Below the pieces are notes generated by a model, which did no database searches, was not told where the DNA came from, and saw only the letters and a program-made list of their open reading frames with translations. DNA of 64,000 nucleotides from Algoriphagus antarcticus. Its GTDB lineage: Bacteria; Bacteroidota; Bacteroidia; Cytophagales; Cyclobacteriaceae. How positions within the stretch are numbered: the first letter of the stretch is position 1; each line of letters begins with the position of its first letter. The DNA lies in contig NZ_MSSW01000007.1 of assembly GCF_002150685.1 (NCBI RefSeq), positions 115,938 through 179,937 of the forward strand. The letters are read 5' to 3'. Positions 24,144-34,257 of this stretch are shown one piece after another. Position numbers and translations under genes: made by a program.

Positions 24144-25433
24144 ATGGCTAAGAATAAGAAAAGAAAAGGTGCCTCCATCAAAGCTCCGGCGATCAGTCCA
24201 AAAAAATACATACAGACCAAAGCCAGACAATTGCCTATTTACGCCTGTTATATTAATCAAGACTGGGAAAGCTCAAAACTAGCTCAAATAGTCGTCGCGA
24301 GGAAACATACAAATGGCAACCTCACTTTTGCCGCATATCTGACAGACTTGCTTGGACTGGGAGTGAAGGACACGATGTTCAATTATAACCAACCCATTTT
24401 TGCATTTGACGAACTTATAAAGGGGATGGGAGAGGATATGATTATTTGTGATTACGCAATGGCGCATAATCTGATTTATGGAGCGGCAGACTTTGCTTAT
24501 GGCTATGCTATCAAATCTCATAAAGACTGGGATCTCACCCAATACCTACTGGAAGAAGATACGGAGGCTATTCCATTGATTGAATTTGAGTTTGGGATCG
24601 ATGGTAAACCCGTGTTTTTACCAGGCAATGAAGAGGATGATCATGCAGACTATTGGGATGATGAAGAAGAATTTGACGAGGAAGATTTGATAAATGAAGC
24701 CCAAAAGCTGATGTTTAAGACGATCGATCTCGCTTATGGCAAAAGCTTTCCAAAGGGAAAGGATGATTTTGAGCAGTTGATTAAAAATGCACACGAGCAA
24801 TTAACCATTACAGAGGAGCCTATTTACGAACCGAATGCGGAGATGGCGGATTCGATTGAATCCATATACAATAAACTTCGCGAGCTCACAGAATCCGGGA
24901 GCATAGATGGGATTTCCAATTTCCAAAAACATATTTCAGAGAAAATCACGCAATATCCTGAAAACCCAATTTTTCACAATTATTTGGCAAACAGTTACTT
25001 TCTAATAAGGGATGTTAAAAAAGGGACACAGCTTTTTGAGCAGTGTGTAATTGATTTTCCTGATTACCTATTGGGAAGATTGTTCTTAGCTTTTCAGCTG
25101 ATCCAAAATAAGAAATACTCAAGAGCTTGGGAAATCCTCGAAGGTAAATATCAATTGCAAGAGCTCATGCCAAGTAGAAAGATCTTTCACATCCAGGAAG
25201 TTTACTTTTTCTATGCTGTGGTGTCTTTATGCATATTTTTTCGTGAAAATGACTTCGAAAAAGCACTGCCTTACTATGACCTGATACTTTCCAATGAGGA
25301 AGATTCAATGAATTGGTTTTCTGTGGAAACGGCTGTCGAGACTTTATCAAGGGCGAAGGTGGATGCACTTGAAAAAAAATATGGAAAAGATCTACCGGAA
25401 ATCGTGGAGCAATTGGGAGTTCTACAGATTTGA
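24144..25433 (+). CDS. Conserved hypothetical protein with TPR-like C-terminal half
   Basis: 429 residues from the ATG at 24144, which begins MAKNKKRKGA. An upstream in-frame ATG at 24096 would add 16 unlikely residues. The N-terminal 130 residues (motifs ACYINQDWESS and VARKHTNGNLTFAAYL) form a compact domain I cannot name. Residues about 160-185 are very acidic (EEDDHADYWDDEEEFDEEDL). The C-terminal half has helical pairs such as NYLANSYFLIRDVKKGTQLFE and LFLAFQLIQNKKYSRAWEILE, consistent with TPR-like repeats. No signal peptide or membrane helix is seen, so it is expected to be cytoplasmic. It converges on the AlbA_2 gene with 11 bp between the stop codons. Function unknown. Confidence 0.75.
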   Translation: MAKNKKRKGASIKAPAISPKKYIQTKARQLPIYACYINQDWESSKLAQIVVARKHTNGNLTFAAYLTDLLGLGVKDTMFNYNQPIFAFDELIKGMGEDMIICDYAMAHNLIYGAADFAYGYAIKSHKDWDLTQYLLEEDTEAIPLIEFEFGIDGKPVFLPGNEEDDHADYWDDEEEFDEEDLINEAQKLMFKTIDLAYGKSFPKGKDDFEQLIKNAHEQLTITEEPIYEPNAEMADSIESIYNKLRELTESGSIDGISNFQKHISEKITQYPENPIFHNYLANSYFLIRDVKKGTQLFEQCVIDFPDYLLGRLFLAFQLIQNKKYSRAWEILEGKYQLQELMPSRKIFHIQEVYFFYAVVSLCIFFRENDFEKALPYYDLILSNEEDSMNWFSVETAVETLSRAKVDALEKKYGKDLPEIVEQLGVLQI

Positions 25434-25444
25434 TCTCCAATGAT

Positions 25445-26080
25445 TTATTCTTTAAGCGTAAAATAATCCTCCGATTCCTGTGGATGAATTTGAAGCACAT
25501 TTGCCAGCACTAGCCTCACCAATGTTTTAGATGCTAGAAATCTTGGCAGATTCGCAAGCTTCGCAAATTCCTTCAGCGTAATTTTATCGGATGCACTCAG
25601 GGCTTTCATTAAGATATCTTCCTTATTTCCATAAGTAAAAACCATGTCTTTTGGATTTTTACCTCTTCGCAAAATCTCCCAAACTTCCTTACTCGCCTGC
25701 ACAGATCGATCTGCCACGCGAATGAACGCATGTTTTCTGTCTGATTCTTTAAGGTAATGTGGCCGATGTGCGCTCACGGGAACCTTGAAAACCGCAACTC
25801 CCCTTTTCTCACTTAGCTTCAGGGAAAACAACTCGTATTCTAATCGAGGAAAAATAAGGGCATGGATAGCTTTTTCCATCACAAAAACCTCCTCCTCTAT
25901 ATAGCGCTGCCCACTGACCGTGCCGTCATCGTCCACTCCGATCAGCAAGCTGCCACCCGAAGTATTGGCAAACGCGATAAGTTCACGCACAATCTTCTCA
26001 GGAAAAGTTGCCTTCTTTTTGAATTCTATTCTCAGACCCTCGCCTTTCGCAGCGAGCAACTTCACATCCTGAAGTGTCAT
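25445..26080 (-). CDS. AlbA_2/Schlafen-type putative DNA- or RNA-binding protein
   Basis: 211 residues. The N-terminal 120 residues carry the AlbA_2 (divergent AAA-4) signature: LRIEFKKKATFPEKIVRELIA, then FANTSGGSLLIGVDDDGTV. The rest (about 130-211) looks like a winged-helix segment (SDKITLKEFAKLANLPRF). Proteins of this family occur as transcriptional regulators and nucleic-acid-binding proteins, usually longer than this one. Role inferred only: a small regulator. The ATG at 26080 is the only sensible start. Confidence 0.75.
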   Translation of the reverse strand: MTLQDVKLLAAKGEGLRIEFKKKATFPEKIVRELIAFANTSGGSLLIGVDDDGTVSGQRYIEEEVFVMEKAIHALIFPRLEYELFSLKLSEKRGVAVFKVPVSAHRPHYLKESDRKHAFIRVADRSVQASKEVWEILRRGKNPKDMVFTYGNKEDILMKALSASDKITLKEFAKLANLPRFLASKTLVRLVLANVLQIHPQESEDYFTLKE

Positions 26081-26430
26081 TTTTAGTAGATTTTTAGATA
26101 GCGTTAATTGTGAATCTGATTATCCGTAATTATGCCCGTAACCTTATTTTCTTTGCTTAACTGGCACGAAGACCGATGACGTCCCGATAGAATATTGGGA
26201 GTAGTAGCAGCAATACTAGTGTTTACCATATATTAAGCCACTTTTTTGTTTTTTATTTGTGCATTTGCGGATATACATACTTGTGAATTGAAACTTGTAG
26301 TTATGGTTCGAACCCGCAAATAGATGAAAGTAAAATAACTAGTTCTCCCTTTCAGGATACAAATACAGAGTTGCGTCCTCTGCGTAAACCTCTGTGTTTT
26401 CTCCGCGGTTAAAATAAACATTCTAAACTC
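26081..26430. other. 350-bp gene-free gap with a dispersed repeat
   Basis: No gene is seen. Bases 26371-26414 carry a copy of the CTCTGCG...CTCCGCGGTTAA intergenic repeat also found near 54533, 59193 and 60026. Part of a CCCGATAG-type palindrome lies near 26187. Short frames here have no family resemblance. Confidence 0.5.
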
Positions 26431-28473
26431 CTACTTTCTTACTCCCTGATTCAGCTGATCCAACCTTGATTTCTGGGATTGCCACTCGTCCCGAAGCCGC
26501 GCAGCTTCCATGAAGTTCAGCTCTTTCGCAGCTTTCTCCATCAACTTCTGTGTTTGCTGGATCAGTTTCTCCAGCTTATCCTTGCTTAGGTATTGCACCA
26601 CTGGATCAGCTGCCATGCTCGCTTCTCCAGGCATAGGCTCCGCATAGAACTTAGGGTTTTTCTTCGAGTCAGCTACTTTGGTTTGTCCCATGATTTTATC
26701 ATGCGACTTCACCACCGTAGTCGGCGTAATGCCATGCTCCAAATTATATTCTATTTGTAAGACCCTTCTTCGCTTCGTTTCATCCATAGCCAATTGCATG
26801 GAATTGGTGATTTTATCAGCATACATAATCACACGCCCTTCAGAATTTCGAGCTGCACGGCCAATGGTTTGCACCAAACTTCGTTCATTTCTCAAGAAAC
26901 CTTCCTTATCCGCATCCAAAATAGCCACCAATGAAACCTCCGGTAAATCCAGACCTTCTCTCAATAAATTTACTCCAACAAGCACATCAAAAATCCCCAA
27001 GCGTAATTCCCGCAAGATTTCAACCCGATCAAGCGTTTTCACCTCAGAGTGGATATAGCGAGACTTCACGCCGGCTCTTTCAAGGAATTTCTGAAGTTCT
27101 TCAGCCATTCGTTTAGTCAATGTCGTGACCAAAGTTCTAGCGCCAGATTTAATAGTCTGATCTATTTCCTCCAGCAAATCATCTATCTGATTTTGACTTG
27201 GTCTCACCTCAATCGTAGGATCCAAAAGCCCCGTAGGACGGATAATTTGCTCCACTACCACACCTTCGGTCAATGACAACTCATAATCAGCCGGAGTAGC
27301 AGAGACATAAATCGCTTGATTTGTGAGATCCTGAAACTCTTCAAATTTCAAAGGACGATTGTCCAAAGCCGAAGGAAGGCGAAAACCAAAATCCACCAAA
27401 TTGATCTTCCTGGATCTATCTCCTCCCCACATCGCTCTGACCTGTGGCAGAGTCACGTGACTTTCATCCACAATCAGCAGAAAATCATCCGGAAAATAAT
27501 CTATGAGGCAGAATGGTCTTGCTCCCGGCGCTCTTCTATCGAAATACCTCGAGTAATTTTCCACACCAGAACAATACCCTAACTCTCTCATCATTTCCAA
27601 ATCGAACTCTGTGCGCTCCTGAAGACGTTTTGCCTCTGCAAATCTCCCCTCTCTTTCAAAGAAATTCACTTGATCCACCATGTCATATTGGATCTCATGG
27701 ATGGCAGTTTGCAAGGTGTCTTTACCAGTCACAAATAGGTTTGCCGGAAAAATCGAAATGATCTTCTCGTCATTTAGCTTTTTTCCAGTTGCCGGGTCAA
27801 AGCGCTGAATCGCCTCAATCTCGTCTCCCCAGAAGAAAATTCGATATCCCCAGTCAGCATAAGCCACAAAGATATCCACTGTATCACCTTTCACCCGGAA
27901 AGTCCCATGGGTCAGATCATGCTGAGTTCGACTGTAGAGTATATCCACCAATTTGAACAGCAACTGATTTCTTGGAATTCGATCGCCTTCCTGAAGTTTG
28001 ATGACATTTTTCCCAAACTCATCAGGATTTCCTATACCGTAAATACAGGACACGGAAGCAACGACGATCACGTCCCTGCGACCAGTCAGCAAAGAAGAAG
28101 TAGCACTTAGGCGCAGCTTCTCGATCTCTTCATTGATCGAAAGATCCTTTTCTATATAAGTGCCGGAGCTAGGGATAAAAGCCTCTGGCTGATAGTAATC
28201 GTAATAGGAGATAAAATACTCGACGGAATTTTCGGGAAAAAATTGCTTGAACTCCCCATACAATTGCGCCGCCAGCGTCTTATTATGACTTAAAACCAAA
28301 GTTGGCTTTTGAGTTTGCTGAATTACGTTTGCTACTGTAAATGTTTTGCCAGAACCCGTCACACCAAGCAGAACCTGAGCCTGATCGCCGTTATTTACTC
28401 CCTCCGTGAGCTGTTCTATAGCTTTGGGTTGATCTCCAGTTGGTTGATAATCTGAGGTAAGTTTGAATTCCAT
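26431..28473 (-). CDS. uvrB: UvrABC system protein B
   Basis: 680 residues, normal for UvrB. Walker A GVTGSGKT lies at 37-44, and the damage-probing beta-hairpin region [21 protein letters not shown] follows at about 90-110. The DESH helicase motif, the motif VI-like [14 protein letters not shown], and a C-terminal UVR domain ([17 protein letters not shown], about 640-670) complete the protein. It is the DNA-damage verification ATPase of nucleotide excision repair, acting with UvrA and UvrC, neither of which is in the window. Monocistronic as far as can be seen. Confidence 0.97.
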   Translation of the reverse strand: MEFKLTSDYQPTGDQPKAIEQLTEGVNNGDQAQVLLGVTGSGKTFTVANVIQQTQKPTLVLSHNKTLAAQLYGEFKQFFPENSVEYFISYYDYYQPEAFIPSSGTYIEKDLSINEEIEKLRLSATSSLLTGRRDVIVVASVSCIYGIGNPDEFGKNVIKLQEGDRIPRNQLLFKLVDILYSRTQHDLTHGTFRVKGDTVDIFVAYADWGYRIFFWGDEIEAIQRFDPATGKKLNDEKIISIFPANLFVTGKDTLQTAIHEIQYDMVDQVNFFEREGRFAEAKRLQERTEFDLEMMRELGYCSGVENYSRYFDRRAPGARPFCLIDYFPDDFLLIVDESHVTLPQVRAMWGGDRSRKINLVDFGFRLPSALDNRPLKFEEFQDLTNQAIYVSATPADYELSLTEGVVVEQIIRPTGLLDPTIEVRPSQNQIDDLLEEIDQTIKSGARTLVTTLTKRMAEELQKFLERAGVKSRYIHSEVKTLDRVEILRELRLGIFDVLVGVNLLREGLDLPEVSLVAILDADKEGFLRNERSLVQTIGRAARNSEGRVIMYADKITNSMQLAMDETKRRRVLQIEYNLEHGITPTTVVKSHDKIMGQTKVADSKKNPKFYAEPMPGEASMAADPVVQYLSKDKLEKLIQQTQKLMEKAAKELNFMEAARLRDEWQSQKSRLDQLNQGVRK

Positions 28474-28779
28474 AAGCTTCGTCCGAAAGTACCCAACACC
28501 AATCCCCCATACAAAAGTTTAATCAGGCAAGAATTTCTAGATCGGAGTGAATTTTGGTTTTAGCTTTCTGCTTTTAATCAAATATGATTATAGGGAATCT
28601 TGCCAGTAGAAAATTATAGGTTCGATAATCCAAATACACATTGAATTCAGGTTTACTCCGGTCTTCGGTCATCCAACCCATTGACCAAAGAGAATTCGCG
28701 TACTGGCAGAATAGCTTACATACAGATAATCGGATAATAAAATCTCCGAAAAATCTTTCTGGAAGTAACTTATTCAAAT
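28474..28779. other. Gene-free gap upstream of uvrB
   Basis: About 300 bp with only short frames lacking family resemblance. It must hold the uvrB promoter, but no good TAnnTTTG match was found. Confidence 0.4.
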
Positions 28780-28999
28780 ACTGATCGTGCCGTTGGCACT
28801 CAATAAAAATCCATTGCCTTTTTTAACCCAGAATCTAATTCTGGGCTTTTAAAGGCCTTGCCTTTGGCAAGGGGTTTGAAAATAATGGATGGTAATTGTG
28901 CCAAAGGCACAATCTGTAAGAGCCCTGAATGCAGCAAAGCGAAATTCAGGGTATTATTATCAAACCAAGAACTATAGCGTGCCAAAGGCACGATCAGTA
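28780..28999. repeat. 220-bp palindrome-rich element with 21-bp terminal inverted repeats (MITE/REP-like)
   Basis: The left end (28780-28800, TACTGATCGTGCC...) and right end (28979-28999) are inverted copies with about one mismatch. Each contains a GTGCC/GGCAC palindrome. Inside are at least four more hairpins: CCCAGAAT/ATTCTGGG (28829-28847), CCTTGCC/GGCAAGG (about 28857-28873), TTGTGCC/GGCACAA (about 28896-28913) and CCCTGAAT/ATTCAGGG (about 28923-28951). No protein is encoded. This organisation is like non-autonomous miniature elements or clustered REP units; no transposase is nearby. Confidence 0.7.
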
Positions 29000-29133
29000 T
29001 TATTGCTATTTGTCTTAGATTTCCTTGTCAGGCTGAGCAAAGTCGAAGCCTTTCTGTCGATAAGCACATACTTTGCTATTAGCTAAAGCGAGATCAAGGT
29101 AATACTGAATAATGAAGTGCCGAATCCGAAGAC

Positions 29134-30321
29134 TCAAACCACCCTTTTAAACTTCCCAAGATTATAATACAAATAGTTCGTTCTCAGAATCAGTACCAAA
29201 AGCAATGGCATAAGACTTGGGTGAAAGGACTGCCAGCCCAAAATCCAGAAAACGACCGCTGCATCTGCCATAATCAACGCAAAGAGTAAGTATTTCAACA
29301 CCCAAGGTTTGATAGTCTTCTTGAGCAAAACAATGGCTAGCACCAGGTGGCCAGGGAAAGCCCAGAGAATATTCCAGTTGTACTTGGTAGAGGGGATTTC
29401 CGACCCTATCCAAAGCGCAGACATCACTACCCCTATGATTCCCAGTATTCCAAAAAATGCCACATCAAACCCTACAAAGAGCTTTTTCTTCTTGAACCCT
29501 AGAAATGTAATACCGGTAAAAACGATGGCAACTACCCAGAAAATCCAGTAGGGATTGACCGCGCCAAAAGAACCGGTTGGTTTTTCAAAATCTAAAATCA
29601 CCCTGCTTTTTTCCACCAGAGGACGAGTAGGTCCGTCGCCTTGGATCTCTGCTCTGGCAAAAGCTTCCTCCACATACTTTGGCAGGAACTGTTCTTCCAG
29701 CGGAGTGGCGTCTCTATCCAGCCGAGAACCCAGCGCCAAATCAATCCCCAGATCCGACCAAGTCATATAATAAACCATCTCATCTATCAATTCCCGAAAG
29801 CTCTTATCCACAGGTTCCCGCACAGCATCGTCCCAGACCAGCTGATCCCCCAGCACCGTGCTGATCGCATCGCGCACACGGGTAGCACAATTGTCAAAGA
29901 AAAAATCGTAGCGATAAGCGCGGTTTTCAGGCAGATAGTTTGTCTGCAGAAACAGGATCAAATCCAGCTTCTGCTGCTCATTGAGATTCAGCACTTGCTC
30001 CCGCACAGAGCGATTGAAGTAATCGTACTCTGCGATGAAGCGATCAAAGGTGGACACGGAGAGAAAGTAATCCAGTCTGCCTCCGGCAAATTTGAGGACA
30101 AAATTAGGAGCGCCGAAGTCAAACGTACCGTAGTTGTACACCACATCCCTGCCCGAATCCAAATCCAGCACCCGAATCCCACTGTGCCCAAAGGAGCTGT
30201 AAATCTGCTCACCGGGATCACAGGTCAACAGGCTTATCTGATACTGCTGGGCTTGCAAAGAATCTAAACTGCTGACAGTCAGTAAAAAAAATAAACTAGT
30301 TACTATTTTTTTAAAATTCAT
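29134..30321 (-). CDS. DUF4105 membrane protein
   Basis: 395 residues. A signal peptide (about 1-24, ending LQAQ) is followed by a DUF4105 (Lnb N-terminal-like periplasmic) domain, about 25-230. Visible motifs are LTCDPGEQIYSSFGHSGIRV, NYGTFDFGAP and YRYDFFFDNCATRVRD; the conserved His and Cys fit a papain-like or NlpC-like fold. Residues about 255-390 contain about five hydrophobic helices (for example YWIFWVVAIVFTGITFLGF), so the protein is anchored in the inner membrane. Function is unproven; family members are discussed as envelope hydrolases or transferases. Transcribed divergently from the T9SS protein at 30363 with only 41 bp between starts. Confidence 0.85.
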   Translation of the reverse strand: MNFKKIVTSLFFLLTVSSLDSLQAQQYQISLLTCDPGEQIYSSFGHSGIRVLDLDSGRDVVYNYGTFDFGAPNFVLKFAGGRLDYFLSVSTFDRFIAEYDYFNRSVREQVLNLNEQQKLDLILFLQTNYLPENRAYRYDFFFDNCATRVRDAISTVLGDQLVWDDAVREPVDKSFRELIDEMVYYMTWSDLGIDLALGSRLDRDATPLEEQFLPKYVEEAFARAEIQGDGPTRPLVEKSRVILDFEKPTGSFGAVNPYWIFWVVAIVFTGITFLGFKKKKLFVGFDVAFFGILGIIGVVMSALWIGSEIPSTKYNWNILWAFPGHLVLAIVLLKKTIKPWVLKYLLFALIMADAAVVFWILGWQSFHPSLMPLLLVLILRTNYLYYNLGKFKRVV

Positions 30322-30362
30322 TTCACTAAATTATAAAACGCTTTTTCAAGATATTTTTTCGA

Positions 30363-32678
30363 ATGAAAACACGGGGCAAAACGTTGGCCCAAGAGGCAAT
30401 TTTTCAATGCCGAATATACTTCATATTCTCGGCAGTTGCATTTCATTGCCTTTACTTAAACGTCGCATTTAGCCAGGAAATTGGTTCTTACCGCACAATT
30501 GCTTCTGGGAATTTTGGAAATATAGGTATCTGGCAAGTGTATGATGGTGCTATTTGGTCACCTGCTACTTTAAAGCCAAGTCAGATTAATGATATTTATA
30601 TTGACCGCACTCATTTGTTAACGCTGACTGGAAATGAAGAGGTAAAGAGTTTGTTTATTAACGCTGATGCCGGTGCTGCGCAAAAATTAAATCTAAATGG
30701 AAATAATCTAGATATATATGGAACACTACAGGCCTTCGATGGTGCAGCTCCAGGAATACCCGCTGGCACAAATGCAAGCTTGGACTGGATTGGAAATTCC
30801 TTATCTAGCACGATTACATTTAAAGGAGGAAGTAGAGTAATTATTCCAGATGGCACATGGTCAGCACAATCCACGAATAGTCGTTACGCTGTCATTTTTG
30901 ATCCAGGATCGGGGATTGAACTCATTACTCAAAGAGCCTTCAAAGCTTTGCAATTCACAATCAGATCAGGAATCGTTAACCAAAAAATAAATACCACATC
31001 TATACCAAATGCTTGTTCTACTTTTTCTTTTAATACAAACAACTCATTTGGATCTAATGAATACGGTGACTTTATAATAGAAACTGGAGCAAAATTAATA
31101 AGTGAATGTAGTAGCGATATACTATTTCGAAGTGGAACAGCTTCTACACCTAGATCAGCTGCTCTCTTCGATCTCCAAGCAGGAGGTGAGCTAATTCTTG
31201 AAGGCTCCTCCCCACAAATTGAAGCAGCAAACATACAACTAGACGGCAAAGTCACTTACAGAAAAAACTCAGGCACACAAAACTTTCTTTCAAAATCGTA
31301 CGCTAGTTCTACCTTACCACAGAATTTCCATGACCTAGAAATTCAAGGCTCTCAAAATGTCAATTTACCTGCTACATTGTCTTTAACTGGTAATATCTCT
31401 CAAATAGGAAGTGGAGCATTCAATCTTTCAAACACAGAACTCCATATTATCGGATCAACAGATCAAACAGTTTCAGGCTTTGCCATGAACGTGAATGATC
31501 TTATTGTAAATAAGCCAGCAGGAACAGCTTTTTTTGAGCAAAATCTCATCGTAAGAAATAAACTTTCGATGGATGCTGGTGAAATAAATTTTCAGGGAAA
31601 CAATCTAATCCTGAACACCTTGGGGAGTGGAGGATTGGAGTATAATGGAGGACAATGGAGAAATCTAGGACTATTTACTTATCAAAATACGCCAACTTCT
31701 CTTACAGCTTTAAATGCCACTTTCCCTTTTTACGATCTATATCAAGGCGGAATCCGAAAAGTTCAAATGCTCGGAACTTCAGCAGGGGGAAACCTGACGA
31801 TACAATTCACAGAATATAAAGGAGCAGATTTTAATCCTAGCTTCAACGACTTGGATAGCACTCCTATACTCTATCGCCTATTCAGCTATTTCCAGTTTTC
31901 CGGATTAGCCTCAACATCCAATCCTCTCGAACTGAGAATTTCAGCTAATAATTTAATCGTTGATAATCCCGATGATGTGAGATTAGTCTGTACTGGTTAC
32001 GCAGCGCCAGGAGTTCATGTTCCTGGTACTGATACTTCAGAACTTTGGGCAATTAGAGAACTGACTTTTGATGATCTCCCGGGCAAAAACTTCACTGTCG
32101 GCAGCTTCAGAACATTGACTATCCTTCCCGTTACCTGGCTCTCGCTATCAGCCAAACTTAAAGATACTGCTAGGCAGATCACTTGGTCGGTCGCGCAGGA
32201 AAAAGACAATGAAAAGTTTGAGATCTATAGTTCTACGGATCCGTTGATGGGATGGTCAAAAATAGGAGAAGTCTCAAGCGACGGAAATTCAGATGTTCCC
32301 GTTTCTTATACTTTCATAGATGAAAGCCTGCCAAGGTTTATCGATTCCTATTACCGTATCAAGCAAATAGATTTTTCTGGCAAATGGTCTTGGAGCCATG
32401 TCGTCCGACATGAAAACGACTTTTCAAAATCAACAGATCGACTTTCAATATTCCCCAATCCTCATACGAATGGCAAAATCCGAGTTAGCGTACCAGAATC
32501 TTTCCATTCAGAAAAAACTCAAGTACTGATTTACTCTACTCAAGGGGTTTTGATTTCATCCTTTAGCTTTAATGATATTGAATTCTCCGAAAGATTAGAA
32601 ATAATGCAACCGGGGGTATACTTAATTACTTTTTCAAACTCGGATATCTCGGTTCAAATGAGGTGGATTAAACATTAA
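30363..32678 (+). CDS. T9SS-secreted surface protein
   Basis: 771 residues. A long N-terminal hydrophobic stretch (about 19-38, cleavage near AFSQ) acts as signal peptide. The mature protein starts with a SYRTIASGNFGNIGIWQVYDG motif like those heading solenoid-type Bacteroidota surface proteins. Beta-rich repeats follow (LTLTGNEEVKSLFINADAG, LSLTGNISQIGSGAFNL). Residues about 585-770 form the same C-terminal module as the two T9SS proteins at the left of the window: TILPVTWLSL, SYYRIKQIDFSG, then IFPNPHTNGK and a terminal sorting domain. No catalytic motif is recognised. Probably a structural surface protein. Confidence 0.85.
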   Translation: MKTRGKTLAQEAIFQCRIYFIFSAVAFHCLYLNVAFSQEIGSYRTIASGNFGNIGIWQVYDGAIWSPATLKPSQINDIYIDRTHLLTLTGNEEVKSLFINADAGAAQKLNLNGNNLDIYGTLQAFDGAAPGIPAGTNASLDWIGNSLSSTITFKGGSRVIIPDGTWSAQSTNSRYAVIFDPGSGIELITQRAFKALQFTIRSGIVNQKINTTSIPNACSTFSFNTNNSFGSNEYGDFIIETGAKLISECSSDILFRSGTASTPRSAALFDLQAGGELILEGSSPQIEAANIQLDGKVTYRKNSGTQNFLSKSYASSTLPQNFHDLEIQGSQNVNLPATLSLTGNISQIGSGAFNLSNTELHIIGSTDQTVSGFAMNVNDLIVNKPAGTAFFEQNLIVRNKLSMDAGEINFQGNNLILNTLGSGGLEYNGGQWRNLGLFTYQNTPTSLTALNATFPFYDLYQGGIRKVQMLGTSAGGNLTIQFTEYKGADFNPSFNDLDSTPILYRLFSYFQFSGLASTSNPLELRISANNLIVDNPDDVRLVCTGYAAPGVHVPGTDTSELWAIRELTFDDLPGKNFTVGSFRTLTILPVTWLSLSAKLKDTARQITWSVAQEKDNEKFEIYSSTDPLMGWSKIGEVSSDGNSDVPVSYTFIDESLPRFIDSYYRIKQIDFSGKWSWSHVVRHENDFSKSTDRLSIFPNPHTNGKIRVSVPESFHSEKTQVLIYSTQGVLISSFSFNDIEFSERLEIMQPGVYLITFSNSDISVQMRWIKH

Positions 32679-32747
32679 TAGTGCATATGAGTGAAGGTGT
32701 ATCCTAATGAATTCGCGTTCATGAGTGATGTTTGGCATTTGCATATA

Positions 32748-32783
32748 AAATCCCCCTTGCCCTCCGCCGCGGCGCAGGGATTT
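32748..32783. other. GC-rich hairpin downstream of the T9SS gene
   Basis: The AAATCCC (32748-32754) and GGGATTT (32777-32783) arms enclose a GC-rich, partly self-complementary core in the 240-bp gap between two same-strand genes. It lacks a T-run, so it is not a classical terminator. Confidence 0.4.
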
Positions 32784-32921
32784 GCCGAAATTAAACTCAA
32801 TCCATGATTCTAAGAATTTACGTGCAGTTTAAGCCAATGCGCATTATCGCGTAATCTCTCAAACCGAAACGCACTTTACCCCAATTTTTTTATCTTAGCC
32901 AGCTAAACCCAACCTATTCCT

Positions 32922-34235
32922 ATGACCATTGTTCTTGTTTTGCTCAGTATTGCCATCCTTGTGCTGCTGATCGTCTGGGCTAAGCTCAATCCTTTTTTAG
33001 CATTTTTGATCTCATCCATTTGTGCAGGTTTCCTGCTCGGACTACCCGCAGACCAGATCGCAGGCTCCGTGCAGCGGGGCATGGGGGTATTGTTGGGAGA
33101 CTTGGTCATCGTGATTGTGATGGGCGCGATGCTCGGCAAGCTAGTGGCCGAAAGTGGTGCTGCCCAGCAAATAGCCGGTTTCCTAATGAAGATCTTTGGA
33201 AAGAAACACATCACCTGGGCTATGTCCATCACGGGTTTGGTGGTGGGAATTCCCTTATTCTACAACGTAGGCTTTGTACTGTTAGTCCCGCTGGCTTTTA
33301 CCGTAGCCTACCAATATAAAATCTCTGCAGTCTATGTGGGCATTCCACTATTGGCAGCCCTTTCTGTTACCCATGGCTTTTTGCCACCGCATCCGTCGCC
33401 AGCTGCATTAGTAGCTCAGTTTGATGCGAATATGGGCTTGACGTTGTTCTACGGTTTCATGATCGCTATCCCTACCATCGCACTTGCAGGGCCTATTTTT
33501 GCTAAGACATTGAAAAACATGAAGGCTGAACCTCTTAAAACTTTTCAGGCTGAAATAAAACCTGAATCAGAGCTTCCATCTGCCGCAAACAGCTTTTTCA
33601 CTGCACTACTTCCTGTCGTATTATTGGTAGGGACCACCGCTCTCAATCTCAATGTAACTGAAGAAAGTCCCCTTGCCCCTATCATTTCCTTTGTGGCAGA
33701 TCCGGGAATCGTGATGTTGGTTTCAGTGCTTATTGCTACTTACACGCTCGGTTTAAGACGCAATTTCAACATGAGGCAAATCATGGATCTATACACTGTA
33801 GCTACCAAAGATATCGCTATGATTCTATTGATTGTGGCTGGCGCTGGCGCATTGAAGCAAATTTTCACAGATACAGGAGTCAGTCTAGAGATCGCTGAAG
33901 GTCTGCAATCGTGGGATATTCATCCGCTGATCTTAGCCTGGACCATTACTGCTATTATTCGCGTTTGTGTGGGTTCTGCTACCGTAGCAGGACTGACTAC
34001 GGCAGGTATTATCGCTCCGCTAGTCACTACCATGAATGTGGATCCAAATCTCTTAGTACTTTCCATCGGAGCTGGAAGTTTGATGTTCTCCCATTTCAAT
34101 GATGGAGGATTCTGGATGTATAAGGAGTTTTTCAACGTCAGCATCAAAGACACTTTAAAATCTTGGTCACTGATGGAAACCATTGTAGCTGTAGCAGGCT
34201 TGGCGGGAGTCCTGATCTTGGACATTTTTGTATAA
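32922..34235 (+). CDS. GntP-family permease (gluconate:H+ symporter type)
   Basis: 437 residues with about twelve hydrophobic helices, the size and pattern of the GntP family. Recognisable stretches include FISSICAGFLLGLPADQI-like segments, MGAMLGKLVAESGAAQQIA, the FYNVGFVLLVPL region and, near the C-terminus, ATVAGLTTAGIIAPL followed by FSHFNDGGFWMYKEF. Family members import gluconate or related sugar acids; the substrate here is not shown by the sequence. The ATG at 32922 follows a near-consensus -7 box (TATCTTAG, about 32890). The next gene, ridA-like, begins 22 bp after the stop, so the two are probably co-transcribed. Confidence 0.9.
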   Translation: MTIVLVLLSIAILVLLIVWAKLNPFLAFLISSICAGFLLGLPADQIAGSVQRGMGVLLGDLVIVIVMGAMLGKLVAESGAAQQIAGFLMKIFGKKHITWAMSITGLVVGIPLFYNVGFVLLVPLAFTVAYQYKISAVYVGIPLLAALSVTHGFLPPHPSPAALVAQFDANMGLTLFYGFMIAIPTIALAGPIFAKTLKNMKAEPLKTFQAEIKPESELPSAANSFFTALLPVVLLVGTTALNLNVTEESPLAPIISFVADPGIVMLVSVLIATYTLGLRRNFNMRQIMDLYTVATKDIAMILLIVAGAGALKQIFTDTGVSLEIAEGLQSWDIHPLILAWTITAIIRVCVGSATVAGLTTAGIIAPLVTTMNVDPNLLVLSIGAGSLMFSHFNDGGFWMYKEFFNVSIKDTLKSWSLMETIVAVAGLAGVLILDIFV

Positions 34236-34257
34236 TTTCAAAGAAAATCTAAATTAC

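Noticed and set aside
29641..30267. 208-codon plus-strand frame opposite the DUF4105 gene
   Set aside because: Antisense shadow of a clear membrane-protein gene; its product is low-complexity in style and unlike any family.
32748..32783. Terminator after the third T9SS gene
   Set aside because: The hairpin is strong but there is no T-run, so termination is not supported.
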